DNA of 64,000 bases from positions 27,553 through 91,552 of IMG/VR virus record IMGVR_UViG_3300042445_000748; one strand, 5' to 3'. Each line of letters starts with the position of its first letter. The first letter of the stretch is position 1. Position numbers and translations under genes: made by a program. The notes beneath the pieces are model-generated. The model was not told the origin of the DNA, did not search any database, and saw only the letters and a list, made by a program, of their open reading frames with translations. The stretch is from a virus. Positions 54,088 through 61,625 of the stretch are shown here, one piece after another.

Positions 54088-55752
54088 CTAGACTAACAAT
54101 GTACCAACAACTGTTACATCTGAGTTGTTATTGGCTGTTGCTACTCTTAGTCTTACATCTGTTCCGTTTACGTCTGCAGAAATTGTGGATGCGGATCCAT
54201 TTGTTCCTACAATTGCGTATTCTGTGATTGCGATGTTGTTTGAAGTATCAAGAGTTAAGATAACTTTTGAAACTTCTGTGTGTGCACCGTAAGCAACTTT
54301 TACCAAGAATTCGGCTGAGCGATATTCTGCTAATGCCCAGTCAATTGCTGTAACTGTGCTTGCTGTTGGAGCATTTACTGTTGCTGCAACTTGTCTAGCA
54401 ACTGTGTTAATATCAATTTCAGTGAAATTAGGTATTACTGCTTCAAGAGCATCTACTGCACGTTGATCTGTGAAGTAAAGGTTTGTTGAACCTTCAACCA
54501 AAGCATCTGTGTTAGAGTCTCCTACACCATTTTCTGCTGTAATTACCAATCCTTCAGAGTTACCTGTGATTGAGATATTTGTTAGAGTTGCCATTGTTAA
54601 CAAACTTGCTGCTGACTCTTTAGCCCTTGTATCTGTGAAGTATTCGTTTGTTCCTTCTTCGATATCAGTTGTTGACAAAAGATTAATTGCATTGTCTGTG
54701 TAAGAATTTGCATTTCCTAAAGCATTACCTGCTGCGAAATCTGCATAATCTTCTAAATCAGCAATTGCATTACCTACTTCTAGATCTGTGTAGGAAGTTG
54801 CATTTGAATAAGCATTTGCTGCTGATCCAACTGCGTCATAGTTTGCTGCTAAGCCATCAGCGTAGTCTTCTGCGTCTGATAAGGCATTTGCTGCGGAACC
54901 TGAAGGATCATAACTTCCATTAAAGGAAATTGTGTTTCCTGTAATGTCAATGTCAGTTCCTGCAATTAAAGCATTTTGTTTTAATGCAACCAAGTTGGTT
55001 ATTGTTCCAACAAAGTTTGCATCGTCACCAATTGCTTCTGCGATTTCGTTAAGTGTGTCTAATAATGCTGGTGCATTGTTTGTTAAATCAGCAATTGCAT
55101 TACCTACTGCAAAGTCTGCATATTCTTCTGCATCTGCTAAAGCATTTGCTGCTGAGCCTGCTGGATCGTAGTTTGCTGCTAATCCGTCAGCGTAATCTTC
55201 TGCATCTGCTAAAGCATTTGCTGCTGAGCCTGCTGGATCGTAGTTTGCTGCTAATCCGTCAGCGTAATCTTCTGCATCTGCTAAAGCGTTTGCATAAGCA
55301 TTTGCTGCTGAGCCTGCTGGATCGTAGTTTGCTGCTAATCCGTCAGCGTAATCTTCTGCATCTGCTAAAGCGTTTGCATAAGCATTTGCGGCAGAACCCA
55401 AAAGGTCATATGTTCCTGAAATTGCATTTGCTGCTCTTTCGTTTGTAAAGTAAAGATTTGTTGTTCCTTCACTTACGTCATCAGAATCATGATTAGAAAT
55501 GTCTGATACTGTACCAGTTACATCTCCAACTAAGTCTGCTGTAATTGTATTTGCAAAAAAGTTTGCATTTGCATCACGAAGTACTATTGTGTTTGCTACT
55601 GCATTTGATGAAGCGTCTCCACCAACTAAGTCTACAATGTATTGTTGATCATCTGTACTTTTTGTCAAGATGTCAAAGTTGTTAATTGTACCTGTTGTTC
55701 CTTCAACGACTAAACCATGTTTAATCTTGAAATTTTTTGTTACTGTTGCCAT
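54088..55752 (-). CDS. Ala-rich repetitive tail fibre
   Basis: A 554-residue protein. An N-terminal attachment segment (FKIKHGLVVEG) is followed by about 300 residues of near-identical units built on DAEDYADGLAANYDPAGSAA, in 24- or 28-residue versions. Then come GNALGNANSYTDNAI-type units and a beta-rich end with TEVSKVILTLDTSNNIAITEY. The units look like a trimeric helical stalk. The stop is followed by a 22-base gap, and GGGGGC precedes the next gene. No enzymatic motif is present. Confidence 0.65.
   Translation of the reverse strand: MATVTKNFKIKHGLVVEGTTGTINNFDILTKSTDDQQYIVDLVGGDASSNAVANTIVLRDANANFFANTITADLVGDVTGTVSDISNHDSDDVSEGTTNLYFTNERAANAISGTYDLLGSAANAYANALADAEDYADGLAANYDPAGSAANAYANALADAEDYADGLAANYDPAGSAANALADAEDYADGLAANYDPAGSAANALADAEEYADFAVGNAIADLTNNAPALLDTLNEIAEAIGDDANFVGTITNLVALKQNALIAGTDIDITGNTISFNGSYDPSGSAANALSDAEDYADGLAANYDAVGSAANAYSNATSYTDLEVGNAIADLEDYADFAAGNALGNANSYTDNAINLLSTTDIEEGTNEYFTDTRAKESAASLLTMATLTNISITGNSEGLVITAENGVGDSNTDALVEGSTNLYFTDQRAVDALEAVIPNFTEIDINTVARQVAATVNAPTASTVTAIDWALAEYRSAEFLVKVAYGAHTEVSKVILTLDTSNNIAITEYAIVGTNGSASTISADVNGTDVRLRVATANNNSDVTVVGTLLV
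55126..55395 (-). repeat. Tandem 72/84-base coding repeats in fibre gene
   Basis: Four successive copies of a nearly identical unit lie within the fibre gene at 54088. They begin with TCTGCATCTGCTAAAGC on the plus strand. Two are 72 bases apart; the others carry a 12-base insertion (84 bases). They encode the DAEDYADGLAANYDPAGS stalk repeats and are not a CRISPR array. Confidence 0.85.
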
Positions 55753-55763
55753 TTTTTATCTCC

Positions 55764-56210
55764 TTATGCCTTAAGTCCCATGCGTGCGTAACGCACAGTG
55801 ACAGGCCGTATAACTGGGTCTGGAGTGATTGTTAAAGCCACTGTATTTCCAGCCCTCGAGACACTTATGGTTCCAATATTCCCATCGTTGTCTATTGTCC
55901 CATATTCAGAAACGGAACTATCTACCGTGTCATTTAATATGGTCAATTCTGTTGCGTAGAAGAGGTTATCTCCTGCTGTTGTTTTAGAGATGGAAATAAG
56001 ATACTTAACCATTCTCCATTCTGTTGCATTATGACTATCTAATATTGTAACGTTTTCAATTTCAGAAATAGTGTTGTCGTTATTACCGAAGGTGCCAAGG
56101 CGTGTTGCTTGGGACGCGGTAGTGTCAATTAAATCTTCATAATCTTGCTGAGATGGCCTATCGCCAGTCTCATAACGTGATTTTACTGTTGTGATTGATT
56201 GTTGTGCCAT
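55764..56210 (-). CDS. Small structural protein (baseplate/fibre), likely leaderless
   Basis: A 148-residue protein. The first 35 residues (KSRYETGDRPSQQDYEDLIDT) are an attachment segment seen in phage fibre and baseplate proteins. The rest is beta-rich and ends with VTVRYARMGLKA. ATG 56210 lies exactly six bases after TGTTATAAT with no Shine-Dalgarno. It is the first gene of the fibre transcript that continues into the gene at 54088. Confidence 0.5.
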   Translation of the reverse strand: MAQQSITTVKSRYETGDRPSQQDYEDLIDTTASQATRLGTFGNNDNTISEIENVTILDSHNATEWRMVKYLISISKTTAGDNLFYATELTILNDTVDSSVSEYGTIDNDGNIGTISVSRAGNTVALTITPDPVIRPVTVRYARMGLKA

Positions 56211-56216
56211 GCCTAA

Positions 56217-56225
56217 ATTATAACA
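56217..56225 (-). promoter_or_regulatory. Extended -10 promoter, likely leaderless start
   Basis: TGT-TATAAT on the minus strand is followed by six bases (TTAGGC) and ATG 56210. The spacing would place the transcription start at the A of the ATG. Confidence 0.65.
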
Positions 56226-56248
56226 TTATTTTTACAACTTTTTATAAA

Positions 56249-56980
56249 TTAAACAAATATATAGGTTCCTACGTGCACTACTTTAACATGTGGTGCTACA
56301 TATACAGAACCGCCAAGTTTACGCCATAACGTACAGAAATAGTAGTCTTCTGACAAAAGTCTTTCTTCTTCTGGGTCTACCTGAGTTTTCCAAAAGTCAT
56401 AAATGTATTCACCTTTTTTAATTCCACCTAAATCTAGTTGATCACTTTTATATTTTCCAACATGCTCTTTCATTGTTTCAAAAACATTACGTTTAATTAA
56501 CAGCAAACCAGTTCCTATGTTTTTTACCTCTAATGGTTTTTTAGGATTATCTGCTACCTTATGCAAGTCTTGTCTATTAACAAAATTTATGTTTACATAA
56601 GATCCAAACCTTTTTAAATCAGGTTTTTTTAATTCTGCTGCTTTTTCTACGTTAGCCCAGTTAATTGCCTTCATTGGCACGGCAGCCCCAATAATATCTA
56701 AATCTGTATCAATCATATCTATAACACCATCAGCGTTAAAACCTTCGTCACCATCAATAAATAATAGGTAGTCAGCATCAGATCTTAAAAATAGTTCTGT
56801 AAGGGTGTTTCTGGCCCTGTTGATTAAAGATTCGTTGTACAAGTCGTTAAAGGTTACTTTGTATCCTTTGTAGGTTAGTTTCATTACTAATCCCATGACA
56901 CTTTTCATAAAGTATCCATGACAAACCCCACCGTACATTGGGGTTGCTATAAAAATACTAGGTTTTTCTTTTTTATCCAT
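56249..56980 (-). CDS. GT-A-type glycosyltransferase
   Basis: A 243-residue GT2-like enzyme. The nucleotide-sugar strand is SIFIATPMYGG, the DxD metal motif is Asp76-Gly-Asp78 in YLLFIDGDEGF, and a later SEDYYFCTLWRKLGG is the catalytic-base region of this fold. It lacks a membrane anchor, so a soluble acceptor such as a phage protein is plausible. It lies in the fibre module, one gene from a methyltransferase. The sugar and acceptor are unknown; glycosylation of a fibre or the collagen-like protein is an inference from position. Confidence 0.75.
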   Translation of the reverse strand: MDKKEKPSIFIATPMYGGVCHGYFMKSVMGLVMKLTYKGYKVTFNDLYNESLINRARNTLTELFLRSDADYLLFIDGDEGFNADGVIDMIDTDLDIIGAAVPMKAINWANVEKAAELKKPDLKRFGSYVNINFVNRQDLHKVADNPKKPLEVKNIGTGLLLIKRNVFETMKEHVGKYKSDQLDLGGIKKGEYIYDFWKTQVDPEEERLLSEDYYFCTLWRKLGGSVYVAPHVKVVHVGTYIFV

Positions 56981-56989
56981 ATGTCTATT

Positions 56990-57214
56990 CTACAGTATAT
57001 AGTTGCTATAGCCAATAACCTGTAAAGGAATTGGGGGCACATTACCTGGACCATACCCTTCTACTGTTATTGTTGTAAATCTTATTCTAAAAGGTAAGGT
57101 GTAATTTATTTCTACCGTGCCAGGTTTATAGGATATTTGGGTTTGGTAATAGTCTGAGGTTTCAATACGTCTTAATTTTTGTTTATTGTCATCAACAATA
57201 ATTGCTGTTGCCAT
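56990..57214 (-). CDS. Small beta-rich protein
   Basis: A 74-residue protein with strands ATAIIVDDNKQKLRRIET and TVEINYTLPFRIRFTTITVEG. It overlaps the preceding gene by one base. It is probably a small structural component of the baseplate or fibre base, by position. No family is recognised. Confidence 0.45.
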   Translation of the reverse strand: MATAIIVDDNKQKLRRIETSDYYQTQISYKPGTVEINYTLPFRIRFTTITVEGYGPGNVPPIPLQVIGYSNYIL

Positions 57215-57621
57215 TAGTCAGTTACATCTTCAAGGATAATCAGACTGCCTTGTGCAACTGTCCAAACAATTTCTGATGTAGATAACTCGATATCAAAGAT
57301 ATCTCCTGTTTGAAGATTATGCGATTCTTCTGCTGCAAGTTTAACTGTGAACTCTCCAGCCAAATCATCTGCATCTGCTGCTGGAGTCAAAAGCATAACT
57401 GTGTTTGCATTATCTGTTATTACTCCAAGATCTTTAGCAAGGTTTGGTCTTTTAATTTTCATAGCAATGTTCCAATCTGCTATAACTAAAGGGGACTGTT
57501 CATCGTCTGTCACATAAACTTTAAATGCTGAGGTGTCACCACGAACTACTGTCCATTTAACGGTTGGGGGTTTAGCACCTACGTCATATAAGTCTTGAGA
57601 AGAGTTTCTAAGAATAGCCAT
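57214..57621 (-). CDS. BppU-like baseplate protein
   Basis: A 135-residue protein whose first part (VKWTVVRGDTSAFKVYV) matches the start of the protein at 63430 (LKWQIIRGDSSLIRIDF) and, more loosely, the one at 62217. The pattern (RGD-like turn, then ADWNIAMKIKRP, GEFTVKLAAEESHNL, and FDIEL...VAQGSLIILEDV) fits the N-terminal domain of the Lactococcus-phage BppU type, which anchors receptor-binding proteins to a baseplate. It lies six bases after TGATATAAT. Confidence 0.5.
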   Translation of the reverse strand: MAILRNSSQDLYDVGAKPPTVKWTVVRGDTSAFKVYVTDDEQSPLVIADWNIAMKIKRPNLAKDLGVITDNANTVMLLTPAADADDLAGEFTVKLAAEESHNLQTGDIFDIELSTSEIVWTVAQGSLIILEDVTD

Positions 57622-57627
57622 AATGTA

Positions 57628-57636
57628 ATTATATCA
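57628..57636 (-). promoter_or_regulatory. Extended -10 promoter, likely leaderless start
   Basis: TGA-TATAAT on the minus strand is followed by six bases (TACATT) and ATG 57621. It overlaps the last codons of the methyltransferase gene. Confidence 0.65.
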
Positions 57637-58273
57637 CGCTTCTATGTTTTATATATATATCACTACATCCATTATTCTCAATAGCATACCCAACTACTTC
57701 CCATGACTGGTTATACTTTAAAAATTGAGTAACTGCTGCTGCAACTGCAAATCCACCACGGTTATTGTTGTCTGGTTCCCAAAATGAGGCATACATAATA
57801 AAATCATTTAAACCTATGATTGTGTTAGATTTTGACATTTCTGTAGACTTTAAAATATCAGATAAAACATAATTAAATCTATGATCAGCATCTATATAAA
57901 TATAATCAAATTTTTTATCTTTTAATGGAAGGATATCTTGTGAATTACCTATTTCTAAAAATACATTATTATACTTTTCAAACCTTTTTTTTACAAAATT
58001 CAAATGTTCTGTTTCATCAAATCTTCTAACCTTTGCACCTTCCCAATCCCACATTTTAAAAGTATCTAAGAGTGTTGCACTTTTAACATTTTTGCTGTTT
58101 AAAACCAGTTGAGAATAATCTCCGCCCAGTACACCTATTTCTAAATAATCTATACTTTGTGGTATTAGATATTTTAAAGCACTTTCTCTATTTGAAAAAA
58201 CTTTACAATTTATTAACTGATTGTCAGATATTGTTTCAACATGATTATGATACTTTTCAATATCAAAATTCAT
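57629..58273 (-). CDS. Class I SAM-dependent methyltransferase
   Basis: A 214-residue protein with start at ATG 58273 (MNFDIEKY), which overlaps the stop of the upstream gene as TGATG. The Rossmann fold motifs are YLEIGVLGGDYSQLVL (motif I), SATLLDTF (motif II) and KKFDYIYIDADH (motif IV, the Methyltransferase_24-type), followed by IIGLNDF. Such enzymes act on small molecules or sugars. It is co-transcribed with a fibre-type gene upstream and near a glycosyltransferase, so virion sugar modification is possible. Confidence 0.7.
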   Translation of the reverse strand: MNFDIEKYHNHVETISDNQLINCKVFSNRESALKYLIPQSIDYLEIGVLGGDYSQLVLNSKNVKSATLLDTFKMWDWEGAKVRRFDETEHLNFVKKRFEKYNNVFLEIGNSQDILPLKDKKFDYIYIDADHRFNYVLSDILKSTEMSKSNTIIGLNDFIMYASFWEPDNNNRGGFAVAAAVTQFLKYNQSWEVVGYAIENNGCSDIYIKHRSVI

Positions 58274-58800
58274 CAAGAAAGACCGTTCTTTAATGCTCCC
58301 CAAGTACCGTTACCTTTGGCGGTAACTACAAGAACTCCATTAGATGCATCTGCGTAAGCACAAACTGCTACAGCACCTGCACCACTATCTGGTCTAACAT
58401 TTGTTAAACCTCCACCAGTCTTTACGTATAAAACGTCACCTGCAGTAAATTCAGATGTATTAACATCTGGTAATACTCCAGATACAACGCACACTCCCTG
58501 TGCATTATTTGCTGTTGTAGATTTTAATAATCCTAATATTGGTGATGTTGTTGTAGGAATTGCTTTTCCTATTGTTGTTAAATCTTGTCCTGTGTTGTGA
58601 CCATTAATAAATACAGGAGATCCTGCTAATATTGATGCTCCAGATGTATTAATTACATCTAATTTCATGTAAGATAAACCAAGTCCAGCAAGTGTGCTAT
58701 CTAGTGAAGTTGCTAAAGATTGAATATCTTCATGTACGTTTACGTCATCATCAACTAGTGGATATGGTAAGTTATATATGCTTGATTGACCTGTTGCCAT
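58273..58800 (-). CDS. Small fibre/tip structural protein, likely leaderless
   Basis: A 175-residue protein of repeated Gly/Ser/Thr-rich beta strands (TSGASILAGSPVFINGHNTG and GDVLYVKTGGGL), like virion surface decoration or fibre-tip proteins. ATG 58800 lies exactly six bases after TGATATAAT and lacks a Shine-Dalgarno. It starts the transcript that includes the methyltransferase gene. Confidence 0.5.
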   Translation of the reverse strand: MATGQSSIYNLPYPLVDDDVNVHEDIQSLATSLDSTLAGLGLSYMKLDVINTSGASILAGSPVFINGHNTGQDLTTIGKAIPTTTSPILGLLKSTTANNAQGVCVVSGVLPDVNTSEFTAGDVLYVKTGGGLTNVRPDSGAGAVAVCAYADASNGVLVVTAKGNGTWGALKNGLS

Positions 58801-58806
58801 ACCAAT

Positions 58807-58815
58807 ATTATATCA
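58807..58815 (-). promoter_or_regulatory. Extended -10 promoter, likely leaderless start
   Basis: TGA-TATAAT on the minus strand is followed by six bases (ATTGGT) and ATG 58800. It lies back to back with the plus-strand promoter of the lytic enzyme gene. Confidence 0.65.
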
Positions 58816-58861
58816 TTTTAAATAATTTTTTGTATTATCTTACTAATATGACATTTTTAAT

Positions 58862-58890
58862 TTGACTTGCTGGCAAATAGATGTTATACT
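58862..58890 (+). promoter_or_regulatory. Canonical -35/-10 promoter for the lytic enzyme
   Basis: TTGACT (58862-58867) and TATACT (58885-58890) are separated by exactly 17 bases, a near-perfect housekeeping-type promoter on the plus strand. It is the only promoter in the window with a good -35 element that I found. Confidence 0.8.
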
Positions 58891-58897
58891 TGATATA

Positions 58898-58918
58898 TGA
58901 CACCTACCAAGGGTGTCA
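58898..58918 (+). other. Inverted repeat in the lytic enzyme leader
   Basis: TGACACC-TACCAAG-GGTGTCA forms a 7-base stem and 7-base loop beginning about 8 bases after the -10 element, at or just after the likely transcription start. It could be an operator or a 5' mRNA hairpin. TGTTTTCTT follows, then AGGAGAG before ATG 58939. Confidence 0.55.
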
Positions 58919-58938
58919 TGTTTTCTTAGGAGAGAACT

Positions 58939-59514
58939 ATGAAAAAAGATAAAAAATTTTTAATAGGATTGCTCGCAAGTCTTGGATTGTCTTCAGTATT
59001 CTTGAATATTTCTAATGCTCAAGGTGTTGAAACTAACCTGAAAAACGATCAGTATACAACATTTACCGCTGAGGCGGTTTTTTTGCTTTCTAGGCCAGAT
59101 CACTTAGATAAGCCATCTAGAGATAATGTAAGGACCCTTGCTGAATATCAGGATAAAGGACAACTTACTGATATTGAACTAAAAACTTTGCTGTCTGCTT
59201 GTGGTTTTGAAAATAAACACCTAGTAGAGGCTTGGGCTATTGCTAAAAAAGAATCAATGGGTAACGCCTTGGCTTTTAATGGCAACAAAAGCACTGGAGA
59301 CAAGTCATACGGATTATTTCAAATAAATATGATTGGTGATCTTAATGCTGATAGAAAAGAAAAATATAATTTAGACTATACTAGTCAACTTTTAAACCCA
59401 TCAATTAATTGTCAAGTTGCTTATATTATGAGTGATGGTGGTAACAATTGGGGACCCTGGAAAGGTATAACTTCAAAAACTAGAGAGTTTATGTATCAAT
59501 TTCCTAAAGATTAA
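58939..59514 (+). CDS. Secreted lytic transglycosylase / endolysin candidate
   Basis: The only plus-strand gene. It encodes 191 residues. A signal peptide covers about residues 1-27 (basic KKDKK, then a hydrophobic LIGLLASLGLSSVFL stretch, NISNA). The C-terminal half is an SLT/lysozyme-type domain with catalytic Glu105 in KKESMGNA, then YGLFQINM (124-131) and GNNWGPWKG. It should cleave peptidoglycan glycan strands and could act as a secreted endolysin or as an extracellular wall-degrading protein. It has a consensus promoter and AGGAGAG, and converges with the Hint gene, whose stop codon overlaps by 4 bases. No holin is adjacent. Confidence 0.8.
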   Translation: MKKDKKFLIGLLASLGLSSVFLNISNAQGVETNLKNDQYTTFTAEAVFLLSRPDHLDKPSRDNVRTLAEYQDKGQLTDIELKTLLSACGFENKHLVEAWAIAKKESMGNALAFNGNKSTGDKSYGLFQINMIGDLNADRKEKYNLDYTSQLLNPSINCQVAYIMSDGGNNWGPWKGITSKTREFMYQFPKD

Positions 59515-60401
59515 TCTATTGGATATAAGTGATATACCAAAACGCCGTTAATGTCTAATAGTCCAAATATTTCTCTACCAAATTCATAGACGTTTCTTTT
59601 TTCTTTTATTGAATCTACTTTATTAACTGTTTCATGAATTTCTTTGCCATCTACAATTTTAACTATTTTATCTCCAAGAACTACACTGTCTGTTCTTTCC
59701 ATAATATATTCATTATTTCTTAGTATTAATATTTCTTCAGTGTTACTTATCCTATTTTGTATATCATCATTATAAACTGTAGTATTTTCTACTTGATTTA
59801 CCTTTATATATGTTACTTTTGACTCTATGTTTTTAACATTTGTTAATGATTTAGACTTCCAATGTAAAATAGTGTTTATATTTGCCATAGGAATTTCATC
59901 AAATGTTGACACAATAAAGGTATCACTGTCTGTTATTTCTTTTGCTTTTTTATATCCATTAGTTGTCAATACTAATGAGTCTTCATCAATACATATTGGA
60001 GAAAATCCAAATACTGTAAATGGAGAGAAGCCAAATACTCTAAATGGAGAAAATCCAAATACAGCAAAAGGAGAAAAACCAAAAACACTAAAAGGAGAAA
60101 ATCCAAACACCTGAAATGGAGAAAATCCAAACACCCCAAATGGTGTAAATGTAAATTGTCTAACTGTTAAGTCAACTGGAGTTTCATAATCTGCTGCCGT
60201 GGTAACTGCAGGAGTTTGTTCAATAACTTTTCCATCATTTGCGGCCTCTGCCTCTTCTCCAGAAACTGAAGTAATTACGTTTCCTAAAGTAAATCCTTCT
60301 GATACAACATCTGCTTGTGCTTGTGCACTGGTTCTGCCAATAAAGTTAGGAAGTAATTTCATTCCTTTTGCTACAACGTATTTAACTAATTTTCCAAACA
60401 T
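59511..60401 (-). CDS. PASTA-repeat-Hint protein (wall-binding with hedgehog/intein-type domain)
   Basis: A 296-residue modular protein. After a short hydrophobic segment (LVKYVVAKGMKLL) comes a PASTA domain at about residues 17-80 (LPNFIGRTSAQAQADVVSEG, then VIEQTPAVTT), a type known to bind peptidoglycan. Six octapeptide units VFGFSPFx (residues 90-136) follow, then a 160-residue Hint domain from Cys137 that has the same length as in the FN3-Hint protein and the same end (GVLVYHLYPID). The matching block B position is Glu222 rather than His. The Shine-Dalgarno is GGGGGTTGTC before ATG 60401. It is the last gene of a fibre operon. Confidence 0.8.
   Translation of the reverse strand: MFGKLVKYVVAKGMKLLPNFIGRTSAQAQADVVSEGFTLGNVITSVSGEEAEAANDGKVIEQTPAVTTAADYETPVDLTVRQFTFTPFGVFGFSPFQVFGFSPFSVFGFSPFAVFGFSPFRVFGFSPFTVFGFSPICIDEDSLVLTTNGYKKAKEITDSDTFIVSTFDEIPMANINTILHWKSKSLTNVKNIESKVTYIKVNQVENTTVYNDDIQNRISNTEEILILRNNEYIMERTDSVVLGDKIVKIVDGKEIHETVNKVDSIKEKRNVYEFGREIFGLLDINGVLVYHLYPID
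59994..60134 (-). repeat. Six 24-base tandem coding repeats (VFGFSPFx)
   Basis: The second copy of the octapeptide cassette, in the PASTA-Hint gene. The variable eighth residues are Gln, Ser, Ala, Arg and Thr, then Cys137 of the Hint domain. Copy number, order and length match the cassette at 50858-50998. Confidence 0.9.
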
Positions 60402-60410
60402 GACAACCCC

Positions 60411-61061
60411 CTATGCGATCAAGTCGCCGACTAGAAGCCAGGTATTTGTGTCAAACTTAAACAAAGATACACCTGAATATCTTGCTGCAATTGATTTATT
60501 ACTATTTTTACTATTTAAAGTAACTCCTGTATCTGCAATAAAAGTAACAGATCCAGTATTCATTCTAAAAAAATCTATTTCTGATCCTATTGGAAAAGCA
60601 ACTGTAGAATTGGGTGGAATTGTAACTGTCCATGTACTTGTAGAATCAAAAGTCATTGTTTGACCAATATTGTCTAATGATAAGTTCCAGTTTTGTACTC
60701 CACTACCACCTTGTTTATTAAATGTAACTAATCCACCGTGAGAAATCCAAGTGGTACCATTATAAAACTGTAAATCATTAATTGCTGATCCACCAGAAGT
60801 CTGTCTAACAAAACATACTGTTCCTCTTACAGGTGATGGTAATGCAATATCTCTTGCTGCGGGATTTAAATAGTTATTTACTCCAGCCTTTGCTGTAATT
60901 ACTGCGTTGGTGTCTGAAAATACAACATTATTTTGAAATTCATGTGTTCCAGACCAGTTATAATTTGCAGCGGCATTTGTATTTCCACCAATTGCATAAA
61001 ATGTATCTGTTCCTTGATCGTAAACGTATGCTGTTTTACCACTAGTATTTAATGAAGCCAT
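60411..61061 (-). CDS. Fibre/adhesin protein sharing its C-terminal domain with the Mtd-like fibre
   Basis: A 216-residue protein. The N-terminal part (TSGKTAYVYDQGTDTFYAIGG) has an attachment-type look and the middle carries strands such as NDLQFYNGTTWISHGG. The last 65 residues (VAFPIGSEIDFF ... NTWLLVGDLIA) match the C-terminus of the fibre at 51651. This shared terminus is probably a ligand-binding or trimerisation module. ATG 61061 overlaps the stop of the 32-residue gene as TAATG. Confidence 0.6.
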   Translation of the reverse strand: MASLNTSGKTAYVYDQGTDTFYAIGGNTNAAANYNWSGTHEFQNNVVFSDTNAVITAKAGVNNYLNPAARDIALPSPVRGTVCFVRQTSGGSAINDLQFYNGTTWISHGGLVTFNKQGGSGVQNWNLSLDNIGQTMTFDSTSTWTVTIPPNSTVAFPIGSEIDFFRMNTGSVTFIADTGVTLNSKNSNKSIAARYSGVSLFKFDTNTWLLVGDLIA

Positions 61062-61159
61062 TATTCACCAATTCCTATTGCTTTAAGTTCTTCTTCTGTT
61101 AAACCTAATGCAACTAATTTTGCAATTGCAATTTCTTTTAAAATTATATTATCAGCCAT
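61061..61159 (-). CDS. 32-residue protein in operon gap
   Basis: A short gene that exactly fills the gap between its neighbours, with a TAATG overlap on each side. The product begins MADNIILKEIAIAKL and ends TEEELKAIGIGE, one amphipathic helix and an acidic end. The exact overlaps on both sides support translation. The function is unknown. Confidence 0.55.
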   Translation of the reverse strand: MADNIILKEIAIAKLVALGLTEEELKAIGIGE

Positions 61160-61599
61160 TATTCACCTATTGTATCCCAATCGGAAGTTGCTGAATTATA
61201 AATTTTTAACAACAATGGACTAGATCCTTTAACGCACCAAAGGGTTCCGTCTGTTGGTGTTGCTGGTTCTGTAGATGTATAAATTGCTGTTGGATTTACT
61301 GGTGTGCTTCCTGGATCTGAATCTATGTCTAGCCATAGCAATCCTTCTTGAACAACTACTGGTTGTGTGTTTGAAACTATAGAACCTGTTCCTAATTCTT
61401 CTAATGCATCAATTGAATCTTGAATATTTTTTAAATGATATGCAATTGATGGATTTACCAATGCAGCGGTATTACTACCTGTTTCATCATATGAACTTGA
61501 TCCGTAATGGTAGGTTCTTAAAGCAGTCTGAATATCTGCGGCATCTTCATAGCCTGGAACTTTAGTGGAATATATATTTCCTATGCTAACATCAGCCAT
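61159..61599 (-). CDS. Fibre-tip type structural protein
   Basis: A 146-residue protein. The C-terminal half carries the phage fibre motif EGLLWLDIDSD...TLWCVKGSSPLLLKIYN, similar to that at 53613 and typical of virion tip proteins. The N-terminal half contains a helix-forming NIQDSIDALEELG. It is preceded by AGGAAGG and a TGGTATAAT element upstream. No enzymatic residue pattern is visible. Confidence 0.5.
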   Translation of the reverse strand: MADVSIGNIYSTKVPGYEDAADIQTALRTYHYGSSSYDETGSNTAALVNPSIAYHLKNIQDSIDALEELGTGSIVSNTQPVVVQEGLLWLDIDSDPGSTPVNPTAIYTSTEPATPTDGTLWCVKGSSPLLLKIYNSATSDWDTIGE

Positions 61600-61616
61600 T
61601 GTTCATCACCTTCCTC

Positions 61617-61625
61617 ATTATACCA
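61617..61625 (-). promoter_or_regulatory. Extended -10 promoter (TGGTATAAT)
   Basis: TGG-TATAAT on the minus strand lies 17 bases before ATG 61599, with AGGAAGG in between. It overlaps the stop of the upstream gene. Confidence 0.55.

Noticed and set aside
55126-55395. Regular direct repeats that could suggest a CRISPR array
   Set aside because: The units are in frame with the fibre gene, are contiguous without unique spacers and encode a regular stalk repeat.
56994-56999. TATACT before the glycosyltransferase gene as a promoter
   Set aside because: It lies within the last codons of the upstream gene, lacks a TGn extension and has an unremarkable spacing.
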